Source: Mycolicibacterium tusciae (GTDB taxonomy: Bacteria; Actinomycetota; Actinomycetes; Mycobacteriales; Mycobacteriaceae). From it: 64,000 bases of DNA. The notes beneath the pieces are model-generated. The model saw only the letters and a program-made list of their open reading frames with translations. It ran no database searches and was not told the origin of the DNA. A program made the position numbers and the translations under genes. Positions 1 to 8,247 of the stretch are shown in pieces (the first letter of the stretch is position 1; each line of letters opens with the position of its first letter). Location of the stretch: the NCBI RefSeq assembly GCF_002086795.1, contig NZ_MVIM01000013.1, positions 1-64,000 on the forward strand, read 5' to 3'.

Positions 1-15
1 GAGCGCTTCGATTTG

Positions 16-690
<675 letters not shown>

Positions 691-721
691 CGGATCTGAC
701 GATATCGGCCCTGTTGGCTAG

Positions 722-794
722 AGCCGCGCGGTCCTGCGCCCTAACGGGTTGATCGCACGCACCTAGTGCACGTAATCAACCCCTTAAGCGCACA
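722..794 (+). repeat. Dispersed palindromic element, copy A
   Basis: About 71 bp align, with roughly seven to eight mismatches, to the reverse complement of 56496-56566. The core has imperfect arms CTAACGGGTTGAT (741-753) and ATCAACCCCTTAAG (775-788) around a ~21-base loop. It lies downstream of the GNAT gene and upstream of the thioesterase, so it could act as a terminator hairpin or be a small non-autonomous mobile element. Confidence 0.75.
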
Positions 795-802
795 GCAGGT
801 TC

Positions 803-1108
803 CTAGGCGTCGGCTGCGTCGACCCCGTCGTCGAACTCGCGGTGCTTCTCGACGTATGACCGAACCATCGAGCACACCGGCACGATCCGCAGTCCTTCAT
901 CCTTGGTCTGCTGCAGTGCCCCGCCGATCAGGATCGACGCCAGGCCGCGGCCCTGGAATGCGTCGTCCACCTCGGTGTGCGGGAACGTCCGCTGGCCGTC
1001 GCTGTCGGAGATCTGGGTGAAACCGGCCACGGTGCCATCCACCGAAATGGTGAAACGGTCGGCCTCCTTGGTGACGGTGGTGGTCGCGCCGGTCTTGTCG
1101 GTTGCCAT
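803..1108 (-). CDS. Small GNAT-type N-acetyltransferase
   Basis: This 101-residue protein matches the short YjdJ-type GNAT group (one-domain acetyl-CoA-binding proteins of about 90-110 residues). The acetyl-CoA loop is seen as FQGRGLASILIGGAL near residues 51-65, preceded by the HTEVDDAF strand. The substrate cannot be told from sequence. It is divergent from the MBL hydrolase with about 35 bp between starts, so the two promoters must overlap. The end of the gene is followed by palindromic repeat A. Confidence 0.8.
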   Translation of the reverse strand: MATDKTGATTTVTKEADRFTISVDGTVAGFTQISDSDGQRTFPHTEVDDAFQGRGLASILIGGALQQTKDEGLRIVPVCSMVRSYVEKHREFDDGVDAADA

Positions 1109-1143
1109 CTGTCTCTCATACCCAGCGGGCGCAAGATGGAGTC

Positions 1144-2199
1144 ATGTGTGAAGACGGCGGCACGACCGCAGAGGCCCTAGCGTCCACTCCCCGGCAAGCG
1201 GAGGGCACGGCGGTCGATCCGATCGCGCTCGAACCGGTCGACGAGATCACCATCACGACGCTGGTGGACAACAGCTACGACGCGTTGATGGGCGATGTCG
1301 GGCCGGCCCGCCGCAGGGGGATGGGAACCGTACCCCCGGCCGCCGCCCCGCAGTTCGAGGGCGGGCTGGCCTCGCCCGGACTGATTGCCGAGCACGGGTT
1401 CTCCGCGCTGGTGTCGACACGTCGCGACAACCGCACGCACACGGTGCTCTTCGACACCGGAATATCGCCGGACGGAATGGCGATCAACTTCGAGCGCATG
1501 GGTCTGGACGCGTCGGCGATCGAGGCCGTCGTGCTCAGCCACGGCCATGTCGATCACGACGGCGGCTTCCCCGGGTTGGCCCGGCTGCGCGGCCGCAGCG
1601 GGCTGCCGCTGGCGGTGCACCCGCTGGTGTTCAGCAGGCGCCGGTTTGCCCTGCCGAACGCCCCGGCGATGGAACTGCCGACGCTGAGCCGGTCGGCGCT
1701 GGAGGCCGAGGGCTTCGAGGTGATCGAGCGGCGTCAGCCGTCGCTGCTGTTGGACGGCTCGGTGCTGATCACCGGTGAGGTCGACCGCACGACGGAGTTC
1801 GAGCGCGGCCTGCCCAACCACGAGGCGTGGCGCGACGGCCGCTGGGAGCCCGACCCGCTGCTGCTCGACGAGCAGGCGCTCGTGGCCAACGTCCGCGGCA
1901 AGGGGCTCGTCGTGCTCACCGGCTGTGGGCACGCCGGCGCGGTGAACATCGCGCGGCATGCCATGCGGTTGACGGGGGTGGATCGACTGCATGCGCTGCT
2001 CGGAGGGTTCCACCTCACGGGACAGGTTTTCGAGCCGATCATCGAACCGACGGTCAACGCGTTCCTCGAGCTGGCGCCGGACACCCTCGTGCCCGCGCAC
2101 TGCACCGGGTGGAAAGCCCAGCATCGGCTTGCAGCGGCACTGCCGGATGCGTTCATCCCAAACGCCGTGGGCACCGCGTTCACATTCGCGGCGGCCTAG
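1144..2199 (+). CDS. MBL-fold metallo-hydrolase
   Basis: A 351-residue metallo-beta-lactamase fold protein. The metal-binding signature SHGHVDHDGG (HxHxDH) lies near residues 131-140, with later GCGHAG (~259) and GGFHL motifs. This pattern is typical of the group annotated as dihydropterin ribofuranosylaminobenzene-phosphate synthase-like hydrolases. It is probably a cytoplasmic hydrolase with an unknown substrate. The ATG at 1144 is chosen because an earlier in-frame start at 1102 would run into the divergent GNAT gene. Its TAG overlaps the TAG of the convergent pirin gene in a shared CTAG. Confidence 0.8.
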   Translation: MCEDGGTTAEALASTPRQAEGTAVDPIALEPVDEITITTLVDNSYDALMGDVGPARRRGMGTVPPAAAPQFEGGLASPGLIAEHGFSALVSTRRDNRTHTVLFDTGISPDGMAINFERMGLDASAIEAVVLSHGHVDHDGGFPGLARLRGRSGLPLAVHPLVFSRRRFALPNAPAMELPTLSRSALEAEGFEVIERRQPSLLLDGSVLITGEVDRTTEFERGLPNHEAWRDGRWEPDPLLLDEQALVANVRGKGLVVLTGCGHAGAVNIARHAMRLTGVDRLHALLGGFHLTGQVFEPIIEPTVNAFLELAPDTLVPAHCTGWKAQHRLAAALPDAFIPNAVGTAFTFAAA

Positions 2200-3170
2200 G
2201 GCGCCGGGTTCGCGCGCGGGCGAAGCCTGCCGTTGGGTAGGGGAGGAGCCGGCAGCCGGGTGGTCGCACCGGTGTAGCCCGCGACGGAACCGAAGCGGTG
2301 GTCGTGGTCCTGCCACTGCCGGCGGTAGGTCGCGATGTCGTCGTGGCTGCGACCGACGAAGTTCCACCACATGATCAGCTGCTCGGGAAACGGTGTGCCG
2401 CCCAGCAATAGGACGCGGGCAGGCCCGTCGCCCCGGTTGACGATGCTCAGCTGGTCGCAGCCGGCGGCTTGGAACGCGAGGTCGGCGACGTCGAGCGTGG
2501 TCCCGGCGACGTCGACGCTGCCCTGGTCGAGCAGCACGCCGTGTTCGAAGGTGCGGTCGACGTCCAGCGTGAGCTCGGCACCGGGGTCGAGGTCGAGTTG
2601 GGCACCGAGTAGCGGTGTGAAGGTGTGCACGGGTGAGCGTGCGTCGGCGAGCTCTCCGAGGAAGACCCGCAGCGTGCCGTCGCCGATGGACTGCGGCGGC
2701 GGGGCGAAGTGCGCGAAGTCGCGGTCGGTGTCGCGGTCGGCATCGGGCAGCGCGACCCACAGTTGTACGCCGTGCAGGACGGTGGCCGCCGGCCCCGAGA
2801 TCACCGAGACCTCGGAGTGGCAGATGCCTGCGCCCGCGGTCATCAGGTTCAGCTCACCGGGCCGCACCATCGCGTGGACGCCCCCGCTGTCGCGGTGCTC
2901 GATCTCGCCGCTGAACAGCCAGCTGACGGTCTGCAGCCCGGTGTGCGGATGCGGAGGAACGTCCATGCCGGGGCCGTTGCGGAGGTCGTGCGGACCGTAA
3001 TGGTCAGCGAAGCACCACGCACCGATGAGCGAGCGTTCGCGCTGCGGGAGGGTGCGCCGGACCCGGATCGCGCGCGGTCCACCGAGCGGAACCTCGCGCG
3101 GATGGAGCACTCCGGTGAATGGCGATGGCGCACAGGCGACTTCGGCGGGCGCCGGGTCGGTGTTGCTCAC
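2196..3170 (-). CDS. Pirin family protein
   Basis: A 324-residue bicupin with pirin hallmarks: WCFADHYGP, then PHPHTGLQT and the HSE motif (AGAGICHSEVS). These His and Glu residues form the iron site of the N-terminal cupin. Bacterial pirins are cytoplasmic; some act as quercetinases or modulate metabolic enzymes, and the role here is unknown. The C-terminal pirin domain ends with MWWNFVGRSHDDIA, which is conserved in the family. GTG start at 3170. It converges on the MBL gene with overlapping stops. Confidence 0.9.
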   Translation of the reverse strand: MSNTDPAPAEVACAPSPFTGVLHPREVPLGGPRAIRVRRTLPQRERSLIGAWCFADHYGPHDLRNGPGMDVPPHPHTGLQTVSWLFSGEIEHRDSGGVHAMVRPGELNLMTAGAGICHSEVSVISGPAATVLHGVQLWVALPDADRDTDRDFAHFAPPPQSIGDGTLRVFLGELADARSPVHTFTPLLGAQLDLDPGAELTLDVDRTFEHGVLLDQGSVDVAGTTLDVADLAFQAAGCDQLSIVNRGDGPARVLLLGGTPFPEQLIMWWNFVGRSHDDIATYRRQWQDHDHRFGSVAGYTGATTRLPAPPLPNGRLRPRANPAP

Positions 3171-3221
3171 CTGACCAGAGTAGGCCGGACCGGAGTCATT
3201 GCCCAGTTAGGAAGGGCGGGG

Positions 3222-3386
3222 TCAGGCAGCTGGATTGGCTTGCGTCACAACAGGAACAGTGCGGTGCAGACCGACCTGGACGGCCGAACCTATCTGGCTG
3301 CAGGGGGCGCACAGGCCGGCGCTCGGGTATCCGCATGCCGGACAAATGGTGAAACGTCTACTACTTATGTCGGCACTGGTGCCCAT
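3222..3386 (-). CDS. Small zinc-ribbon-like protein (54 aa)
   Basis: Reading from the ATG at 3386 gives 54 residues with CPACGYPSAGLCAPC, two CxxC knuckles separated by seven residues, a plausible one-zinc knuckle. The start is supported by a strong ribosome site (AGAAGG, about five bases before ATG). It lies alone between the pirin and EVE genes. I do not recognise a named family; similar short CPACGYP proteins exist in mycobacteria as far as I recall. The function is unknown and the protein may be real despite its size. Confidence 0.5.
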   Translation of the reverse strand: MGTSADISSRRFTICPACGYPSAGLCAPCSQIGSAVQVGLHRTVPVVTQANPAA

Positions 3387-3522
3387 GTCGTCCTTCTCCC
3401 GGTACTGCGGGGCCCCGTTGCGCGCACGACCTGCGAAGACAGTCGCCCGAACAGCGTCCCCCAATTGCTACCTGTCTGTACCCGGCAGCGACGTCATCAA
3501 ACCGAGATTTTTGTCGAGGGCG

Positions 3523-3951
3523 TCAGCGGCGGTCATTCGGGCTGGTCATCGCCGATCGGAGCACCTCGAAGTCGTGATCGTCGATGGTGAACACACCGGA
3601 GCGGAACCTATACCCCCAGCGCGAGGTGTCCTCGATGAAGTTGAGCTTCTCGAGCAGGGGCCGGATGGGGATCTCGGTGCATTCGAGGAAGTCGACGTTG
3701 CGGCGCCACGGTTGGAGGTCCGGCGTCACTTCGGTTTGATACGGCTCGTCGTCGACGACTTGCCCGATCGCGGTGAAGGCCTGCAGTGGATCGCCCTCCG
3801 GATAGTCCGTCTTCGGTGAGTAGAAGATGATCCAGTCGCCGCGTGCCATCTTGCGCAACATGTGCGGTCTGCCGTGATTGGCCTGCGTGAAGCGCCCGCG
3901 CACCCCGCGCTCGACGTGGCCACGGCTGACCGTGTTAATCCAGTTCGTCAT
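3523..3951 (-). CDS. EVE domain-containing protein
   Basis: This 142-residue protein covers a full EVE domain, a PUA-like fold thought to bind modified nucleic-acid bases. Visible signatures are WINTVSRGHVERG at the N-terminus, GDWIIFYSPKTDY in the middle and WGYRFRSGVFTI near the end. The start MTNWINTV at 3951 is preferred over one three codons upstream because it matches the usual family N-terminus. It stands alone here, so its modified-base target cannot be inferred. Confidence 0.85.
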   Translation of the reverse strand: MTNWINTVSRGHVERGVRGRFTQANHGRPHMLRKMARGDWIIFYSPKTDYPEGDPLQAFTAIGQVVDDEPYQTEVTPDLQPWRRNVDFLECTEIPIRPLLEKLNFIEDTSRWGYRFRSGVFTIDDHDFEVLRSAMTSPNDRR

Positions 3952-4028
3952 GACTCGCACGCTAAGTGCGGGTGCTGACAGATCCGGTGCTGGTTTGCGC
4001 TGCCTGTGGATAACTGCGGTGACACACT

Positions 4029-4277
4029 GTGCCGGTGACCACGACCAACGACATCTACGAGCGTCTCGGCGTACTCGAGCAGCTCGTCAAGCACCTCTAC
4101 GAGCAGACGGGCGTGCCGATGCCCAACCCTGCGGCGATCGCCCGCAACGAAGCGCCGCCTCGCGTCCGCGAACTGGTCGCGGCCGGGAACAAGATCGGCG
4201 CCATCAAGGCCTACCGCGAAGAGATGAACGTCGATCTGGCCACCGCTACCCGCGCTGTCGAGGCGCTGTACGCCTAG
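4029..4277 (+). CDS. Small protein with ribosomal L7/L12 C-terminal-like segment
   Basis: An 82-residue protein. The second half (GNKIGAIKAYREEMNVDLATA, written in part) resembles the helix-turn-helix part of the L7/L12 C-terminal domain, as found in many stand-alone actinobacterial proteins of unknown function. The first half is predicted helical (YERLGVLEQLVKHLYEQ). Starts are GTG 4029 or GTG 4035. Its stop shares CTAG with the convergent DUF5313 gene. Confidence 0.65.
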   Translation: MPVTTTNDIYERLGVLEQLVKHLYEQTGVPMPNPAAIARNEAPPRVRELVAAGNKIGAIKAYREEMNVDLATATRAVEALYA

Positions 4278-4684
4278 AACGGGCTGCTGTTGGACTGCCA
4301 GCGTGCCTCTTCCGGACGCGGCCCGTACTTGCGGGCGTAGGCCTCGTGCATGGCAGCGTCCCTCTTGCGCTTGATCTGGTCGACGAGGTTGGGGTCCAGA
4401 CTGTGCTGTGCGAGCCGGTGTCTGCGCCACACCTTGTTCAGCGCCAGCGACATCAGGATCGCCCAGATGTAGATCGGCGCCGTCATCTCCAGGTGCACGT
4501 ACAGCGATGCCGGCAGCAGCCAGAAGGGCGCGAGAACCAAGAAAGGCGGTATTGCCATCCGGATCATGTGCCGCCGGACTGCGCCGTGGTCGGCAAGATC
4601 GTGAGCGACCCACTCGCGCATGGAGTCCGGTAGCCGCTTTCCGTAGCAGTATGCGATGTACTGCAGAGGGCCAGGCTTGTTCAT
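4274..4684 (-). CDS. DUF5313-type membrane protein
   Basis: A 136-residue mycobacterial membrane protein with the typical opening MNKPGPLQYIAYCYGKRLPDS and two hydrophobic segments (about residues 44-62 and 69-83). The tail is basic and cytoplasmic. The start overlaps the stop of the upstream MarR gene by four bases, so the two are co-transcribed and probably translationally coupled. Function is unknown; the coupling suggests a product under control of the OhrR-like regulator. Confidence 0.75.
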   Translation of the reverse strand: MNKPGPLQYIAYCYGKRLPDSMREWVAHDLADHGAVRRHMIRMAIPPFLVLAPFWLLPASLYVHLEMTAPIYIWAILMSLALNKVWRRHRLAQHSLDPNLVDQIKRKRDAAMHEAYARKYGPRPEEARWQSNSSPF

Positions 4685-5178
4685 CGTGAGTCCTTCCCTT
4701 CGTCGAGCGCGCCCGCCGCCAGCGCCGCGGCGTTGACCCGGGTGAGAACGTCGTGCAGCCGCTCGAGCTCGTCAAGCCCGACGCCGAGCCGCTCCACGAC
4801 CGTCGGTGGAATCTTCAGGGCTCGCCGGCGCAGCTGAATCCCCGCCTTCGTCAGGCCGACGTCGGTCGTGCGTTCATCGGCCGCGCTGCGCGTGCGGGTG
4901 ATCAACCCCAGCGCTTCCAGCCGCTTCAGCATCGGTGAGAGTGTCGCCGAATCCAGTTGCAGCGCAGTGGCAATCGCCTTGACCGACATCGGCTGATCGG
5001 CATTGGACTTGTGGTTGTCCCACAGCGCGAGCATCACGAGATACTGCGGATGGGTGAGGCCCAGCGGTTCGAGCAGCGGGCGGTACACCGCCAGCACCGC
5101 ACGGTTGGTCACCGCAAGGGCGAAGCACACCTGCCGTTCGAGGGCCAGGGGGTCGATGTCTGCGTCGACGACCGTCAT
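4681..5178 (-). CDS. MarR/OhrR-family transcriptional regulator
   Basis: A 165-residue winged-helix regulator. The N-terminal ERQVCFALAVTNRAVLAVYR and GLTHPQYLVMLALW segments are those of the OhrR branch, in which a cysteine at this position (C18 here) senses organic hydroperoxides. The recognition helix region is ALQLDSATLSPMLKRLEALG. The gene is divergent from an acyl-CoA carboxylase subunit, and a perfect 12-bp inverted repeat lies between them 15 bases upstream of its start, so it probably represses itself and perhaps its neighbour. Whether it senses peroxide or an acyl compound is open. Confidence 0.8.
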   Translation of the reverse strand: MTVVDADIDPLALERQVCFALAVTNRAVLAVYRPLLEPLGLTHPQYLVMLALWDNHKSNADQPMSVKAIATALQLDSATLSPMLKRLEALGLITRTRSAADERTTDVGLTKAGIQLRRRALKIPPTVVERLGVGLDELERLHDVLTRVNAAALAAGALDEGKDSR

Positions 5179-5192
5179 GCCACCACCATACG

Positions 5193-5220
5193 CCTATTAG
5201 TTAGGGCACTAACTAATAGG
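5193..5220. promoter_or_regulatory. Perfect 12-bp inverted repeat, MarR operator candidate
   Basis: CCTATTAGTTAG (5193-5204) and CTAACTAATAGG (5209-5220) form a perfect inverted repeat with spacer GGCA. It lies between the divergent MarR and carboxylase starts and is AT-rich against its surroundings. It could control both promoters. Confidence 0.85.
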
Positions 5221-5256
5221 GTGCTACATATCACAGCTTGTTAGCATCACCACGCC

Positions 5257-6825
5257 ATGTCTGACGAGCCGATCCGCGCCGACCATGCGGAGTTGTTGCA
5301 GCGCCGTGCCCTGACCGAGGACGCCGCACGCCCGGACGCCGTCGAGCGCAGGCGCGCCCGCGACGGTCGCACCGCCAGGGAAAACATCGCCGACCTCGTC
5401 GACCCGGACTCGTTCGTCGAATACGGCCGCTTCGCGATCGCCGCCCAGCGCCACCGTCGCGACCTCGCCGACCTGATCGCCCGCACCCCCGGCGACGGGC
5501 TCGTGGCGGGCACGGCCCGCGTCAACGGCGACCTGTTCGGCGCCCAGCGCGCCGCCTGCGCCGTGCTGTCGTATGACTACACGGTTCTCGCGGGTACCCA
5601 GGGCGCGCTGGGCCACCGCAAGAAGGACCGCCTCTTCGAACTCATCGCGCGCATGCGGCTACCGACCGTCTTCTTCGCAGAAGGCGGCGGCGGACGTCCC
5701 GGCGACACCGACTACCCCACCGTCTCCGCGCTCGACGCCCGCGCATTCAAGCTGTGGGCGGCGCTGTCGGGTCTGGTGCCGCGCATCGCGGTCGTCAAGG
5801 GCCGCTGCTTCGCAGGCAACGCCGTCATCGCGGGCAGCTCGGACTTGATCGTCGCCACCGAGGACACCTCGCTCGGAATGGGCGGCCCGGCGATGATCGC
5901 GGGCGGCGGACTCGGTGACGTCCATCCCGACGAGGTCGGACCGATCAGCATGCAGGAGCCCAACGGCGTGGTCGACGTCGTCGTCGCCGACGAGGCCGAA
6001 GCCGTGGCCGTGACCAAACGCCTGCTCTCCTACTTCCAGGGCGCGACGGCGCCGGGTGCCGCGGGTGACCAAACAGCCTTGCGGACAATGGTTCCCGAGC
6101 GGGCCCGTCGCGCGTTTCCGGTGGCGCCGGTCATCGAAACAATGGCCGACGAAGGATCGGTGACGTTCCTACGGCCGCGCTTCGCCGCCGAGATGGTCAC
6201 GGCGCTGGCCCGCATCGACGGCCGCGCGGTCGGCATCCTCGCGAACAACAGCATGGTGATGGCCGGCGCGATCACGGCGGCTGCATCCGACAAGGCGGCG
6301 CGCTTCCTTCAACTGTGTGACGCGTTCGGACTGCCCGTCGTCTCGCTGATCGACTGCCCGGGCTACATGGTGGGCCCGGCGGCCGAGGCCGAAGCGCTGG
6401 TGCGCCGTGCGTCGCGCATGCTGGTCGCCGGGGCCGCGCTGAGCGTGCCACTCGTGGCCGTCGTGCTGCGCCGCGGTTATGGACTCGGCGCTCAGGCGAT
6501 GCTGGGCGGCAGCCTGCACGAACCGGTGCTCACAATGGCTTGGGCCGGAGCACATCTCGGGCCGATGGGCCTCGAGGGTGCGGTCCGGCTGGGGCTCCGC
6601 AAGGAACTCGAGGCGATCGCCGACGATGAGGAACGAGAAGAACGGGTGCGCCAGGCCACCGCGGCGGCCCAGGAGAATGCCAAGGCGCTCAACGCCGCTC
6701 AGCTCTTCGAGATCGACGACGTCATCGACCCGGCCGACACCCGCAGGCTCATCATCGACACACTGAACGCCGCCACCATGCATGAACCGCGCCGGACGGA
6801 TCGACGTTTCGTCGACACCTGGTGA
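5257..6825 (+). CDS. Acyl-CoA carboxylase carboxyltransferase (beta) subunit
   Basis: A 522-residue carboxyltransferase with two crotonase-like halves, the normal length for AccD/PCCB-type subunits. The N half carries EGGGGRPGD and the GRCFAGNAVIAG oxyanion region. The C half carries GILANNSMVMAGAIT, DCPGYMVGP and the YGLGAQAMLGG segment. It transfers carboxyl from biotin to an acyl-CoA, working with a biotin carboxylase subunit that is not in this window. Acyl specificity cannot be told. It is divergent from the OhrR-like gene across the perfect palindrome. Confidence 0.9.
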   Translation: MSDEPIRADHAELLQRRALTEDAARPDAVERRRARDGRTARENIADLVDPDSFVEYGRFAIAAQRHRRDLADLIARTPGDGLVAGTARVNGDLFGAQRAACAVLSYDYTVLAGTQGALGHRKKDRLFELIARMRLPTVFFAEGGGGRPGDTDYPTVSALDARAFKLWAALSGLVPRIAVVKGRCFAGNAVIAGSSDLIVATEDTSLGMGGPAMIAGGGLGDVHPDEVGPISMQEPNGVVDVVVADEAEAVAVTKRLLSYFQGATAPGAAGDQTALRTMVPERARRAFPVAPVIETMADEGSVTFLRPRFAAEMVTALARIDGRAVGILANNSMVMAGAITAAASDKAARFLQLCDAFGLPVVSLIDCPGYMVGPAAEAEALVRRASRMLVAGAALSVPLVAVVLRRGYGLGAQAMLGGSLHEPVLTMAWAGAHLGPMGLEGAVRLGLRKELEAIADDEEREERVRQATAAAQENAKALNAAQLFEIDDVIDPADTRRLIIDTLNAATMHEPRRTDRRFVDTW

Positions 6826-6831
6826 TCCCCC

Positions 6832-6854
6832 CTGCCGACCCCACGACGCGGCAG
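6832..6854. terminator. Weak hairpin between convergent carboxylase and whiB6
   Basis: CTGCCG (6832-6837) and CGGCAG (6849-6854) can pair across an 11-base loop in the 43-bp gap between two convergent genes. There is no T tract. Confidence 0.3.
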
Positions 6855-6868
6855 CGGGAGATCAGCGG

Positions 6869-7162
6869 TCAGGCGATTTCCGCGTAGTAATAGCGGCGGG
6901 GGCGCACCACTTCTCCGTTGCGCTCGGCGAGCGACTTCAGCTGGCGCAGGGCAAACGACCGCCCGCGCCCGCTCTCGGGAATGACGATGCCCGCCCACAG
7001 CCCTTCCGCCCGCGGCAGCTCGCACGCTTCCCGGGCGCAGAGCCAGCGCCTGGGGCATGCCCTGCAGATCGCCTTGGCCTCTTCGTCGGCTGACGTCGTC
7101 CACCGCTCGGGGTCGCGTGTGCAGGCGCCGACGGGTGTCTCGTCCCAGTGTGTTGAGTTCAT
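6869..7162 (-). CDS. whiB6: WhiB6, iron-sulfur transcription regulator of ESX-1
   Basis: A 97-residue Wbl protein. The four cysteines fit C-Xn-C-X2-C-X5-C (GACTRDPERW, then CRACPRRWLC) and should hold a [4Fe-4S] cluster; the GLWAGIVIPE turn is the Wbl G(V/I)WGG-type element as found in WhiB6. In M. tuberculosis and M. marinum, WhiB6 responds to redox and ESX-1 state and controls esx genes. The ATG at 7162 has a strong AAGGAGGGG site six bases upstream; the longer reading from 7198 has none. It sits at the ESX-1 edge, as in M. tuberculosis. Confidence 0.93.
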   Translation of the reverse strand: MNSTHWDETPVGACTRDPERWTTSADEEAKAICRACPRRWLCAREACELPRAEGLWAGIVIPESGRGRSFALRQLKSLAERNGEVVRPRRYYYAEIA

Positions 7163-7520
7163 CCGAACCCCTCCTTGTCCGCTCTGCGGCTGCTGCACCG
7201 CGTTGTCGCCAAGTTAGCGCACAAACCGTAGCGATGCAACAGTTAGCGCTACGACTAAGCGGGGGTGGACGCACGGGGCGCCCGTTCGGCGATGTGAATT
7301 TTCATTGCAGAATATGATCTGAACTGCTCATAACCGCGTTACGATCGCTGGACCGGACCGTCCCGAAACCGTAGCGCTAGTGCGGTGCCGGTGGTCATGA
7401 AGACATAGCTTCGCCACGGATCCAGGCGCACCACGCGGCCCCAAGTCGTAGCGGTGGATCCAGCGGCCGATAGGATTGCGTCGCCGCTCCGCCCCGTGAG
7501 TTCTCGAGGAATGCCCGTTG
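7163..7520. promoter_or_regulatory. Divergent whiB6 / HTH-regulator intergenic region with repeated motif
   Basis: No convincing gene in 358 bp. AAACCGTAGCG occurs at 7223-7233 and again at 7366-7376. AGTTAGCGC occurs at 7212-7220 and 7241-7249. The 10-mer AAACCGTAGC recurs at 33000-33009, upstream of the paralogous gene at the other ESX-1 edge. These are candidate binding sites for a shared regulator. Confidence 0.6.
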
Positions 7521-8240
7521 ATGACCGACCCGGAGTCGATCGAGGTGCTCGACGAGGGGATGCGGCGTGCCGGTGCGGCCGCGGCGGCCCGTCGTCGCGA
7601 ACTCGACATCAGCCAGCGCAGCCTGGCGACCGACGGGATCATCAACGCCGGCGCGCTCATCGCGTTCGAGAAGGGTCGCAGCTGGCCGCGTGAACGCACG
7701 CGAGCAAAGCTCGAAGAAGTGCTGCAATGGCCGCCGGGAACGATCGCGCGACTGCGGCGGGGCGAGCCCGTCGCGGCCGAGCCGCGCGTCGAGACCCGCG
7801 CCGATAGCGCCGACGACACTCCCTTGATTGCGCAGGCGCTCGTCACCGCGGTCAACACCTTCGCCACCGCGGTCGAGGCCCTGCCACCCGTCGACGATCC
7901 GGAGTTCACGCCCCGCGCGACGAAGATCCTTGCGGACTTGCGTCAGCTCGAGGCCGTCGCGGCCCGGGCGGCCCGCATCAGCAAGGTGTCACCGGCATTG
8001 ATCAAGGCGTTGAGCGCGGTACGCACCCGCTACGACGAACTCATGCTCCGGGCCGCCCGCGCGCCGCAAGCCACCGTCGGCCAGCGGCTGTACGCCGCGA
8101 GGCGCGGCGCGAACCTCACGATCCTCGAAACTGCCCAGGCGGCAGGGGTTTCCGAAGAAGACGTGATAGCCGCCGAGGCGGAAGAGCCGGTGTCAGCGGC
8201 GGCCGTCCACGAAATCGAATCGTTGATCGAGCAGTTGTGA
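7521..8240 (+). CDS. HTH regulator-like protein at the ESX-1 left edge
   Basis: A 239-residue protein. Residues ~20-75 look like an XRE-type helix-turn-helix (ARRRELDISQRSLATDG, then GALIAFEKGRSWPRE). The rest is helical and is clearly related to the 154-residue protein at 32507-32971 (shared pattern: ALSAVR..YD.L...A...A..GQRLY.AR). ATG 7521 is chosen because the apparent TTG just before it adds only one codon; GAGGA lies about ten bases upstream. It is divergent from whiB6 and convergent with the EspI paralogue. I infer, without proof, a role in ESX-1 regulation. I do not recognise a named gene. Confidence 0.7.
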   Translation: MTDPESIEVLDEGMRRAGAAAAARRRELDISQRSLATDGIINAGALIAFEKGRSWPRERTRAKLEEVLQWPPGTIARLRRGEPVAAEPRVETRADSADDTPLIAQALVTAVNTFATAVEALPPVDDPEFTPRATKILADLRQLEAVAARAARISKVSPALIKALSAVRTRYDELMLRAARAPQATVGQRLYAARRGANLTILETAQAAGVSEEDVIAAEAEEPVSAAAVHEIESLIEQL

Positions 8241-8247
8241 GGCAGTG

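Noticed and set aside
1177..2760. Long minus-strand frame opposite the MBL hydrolase
   Set aside because: Arg/Pro/His-rich shadow of high-GC coding sequence; the plus-strand frame has clear MBL motifs.
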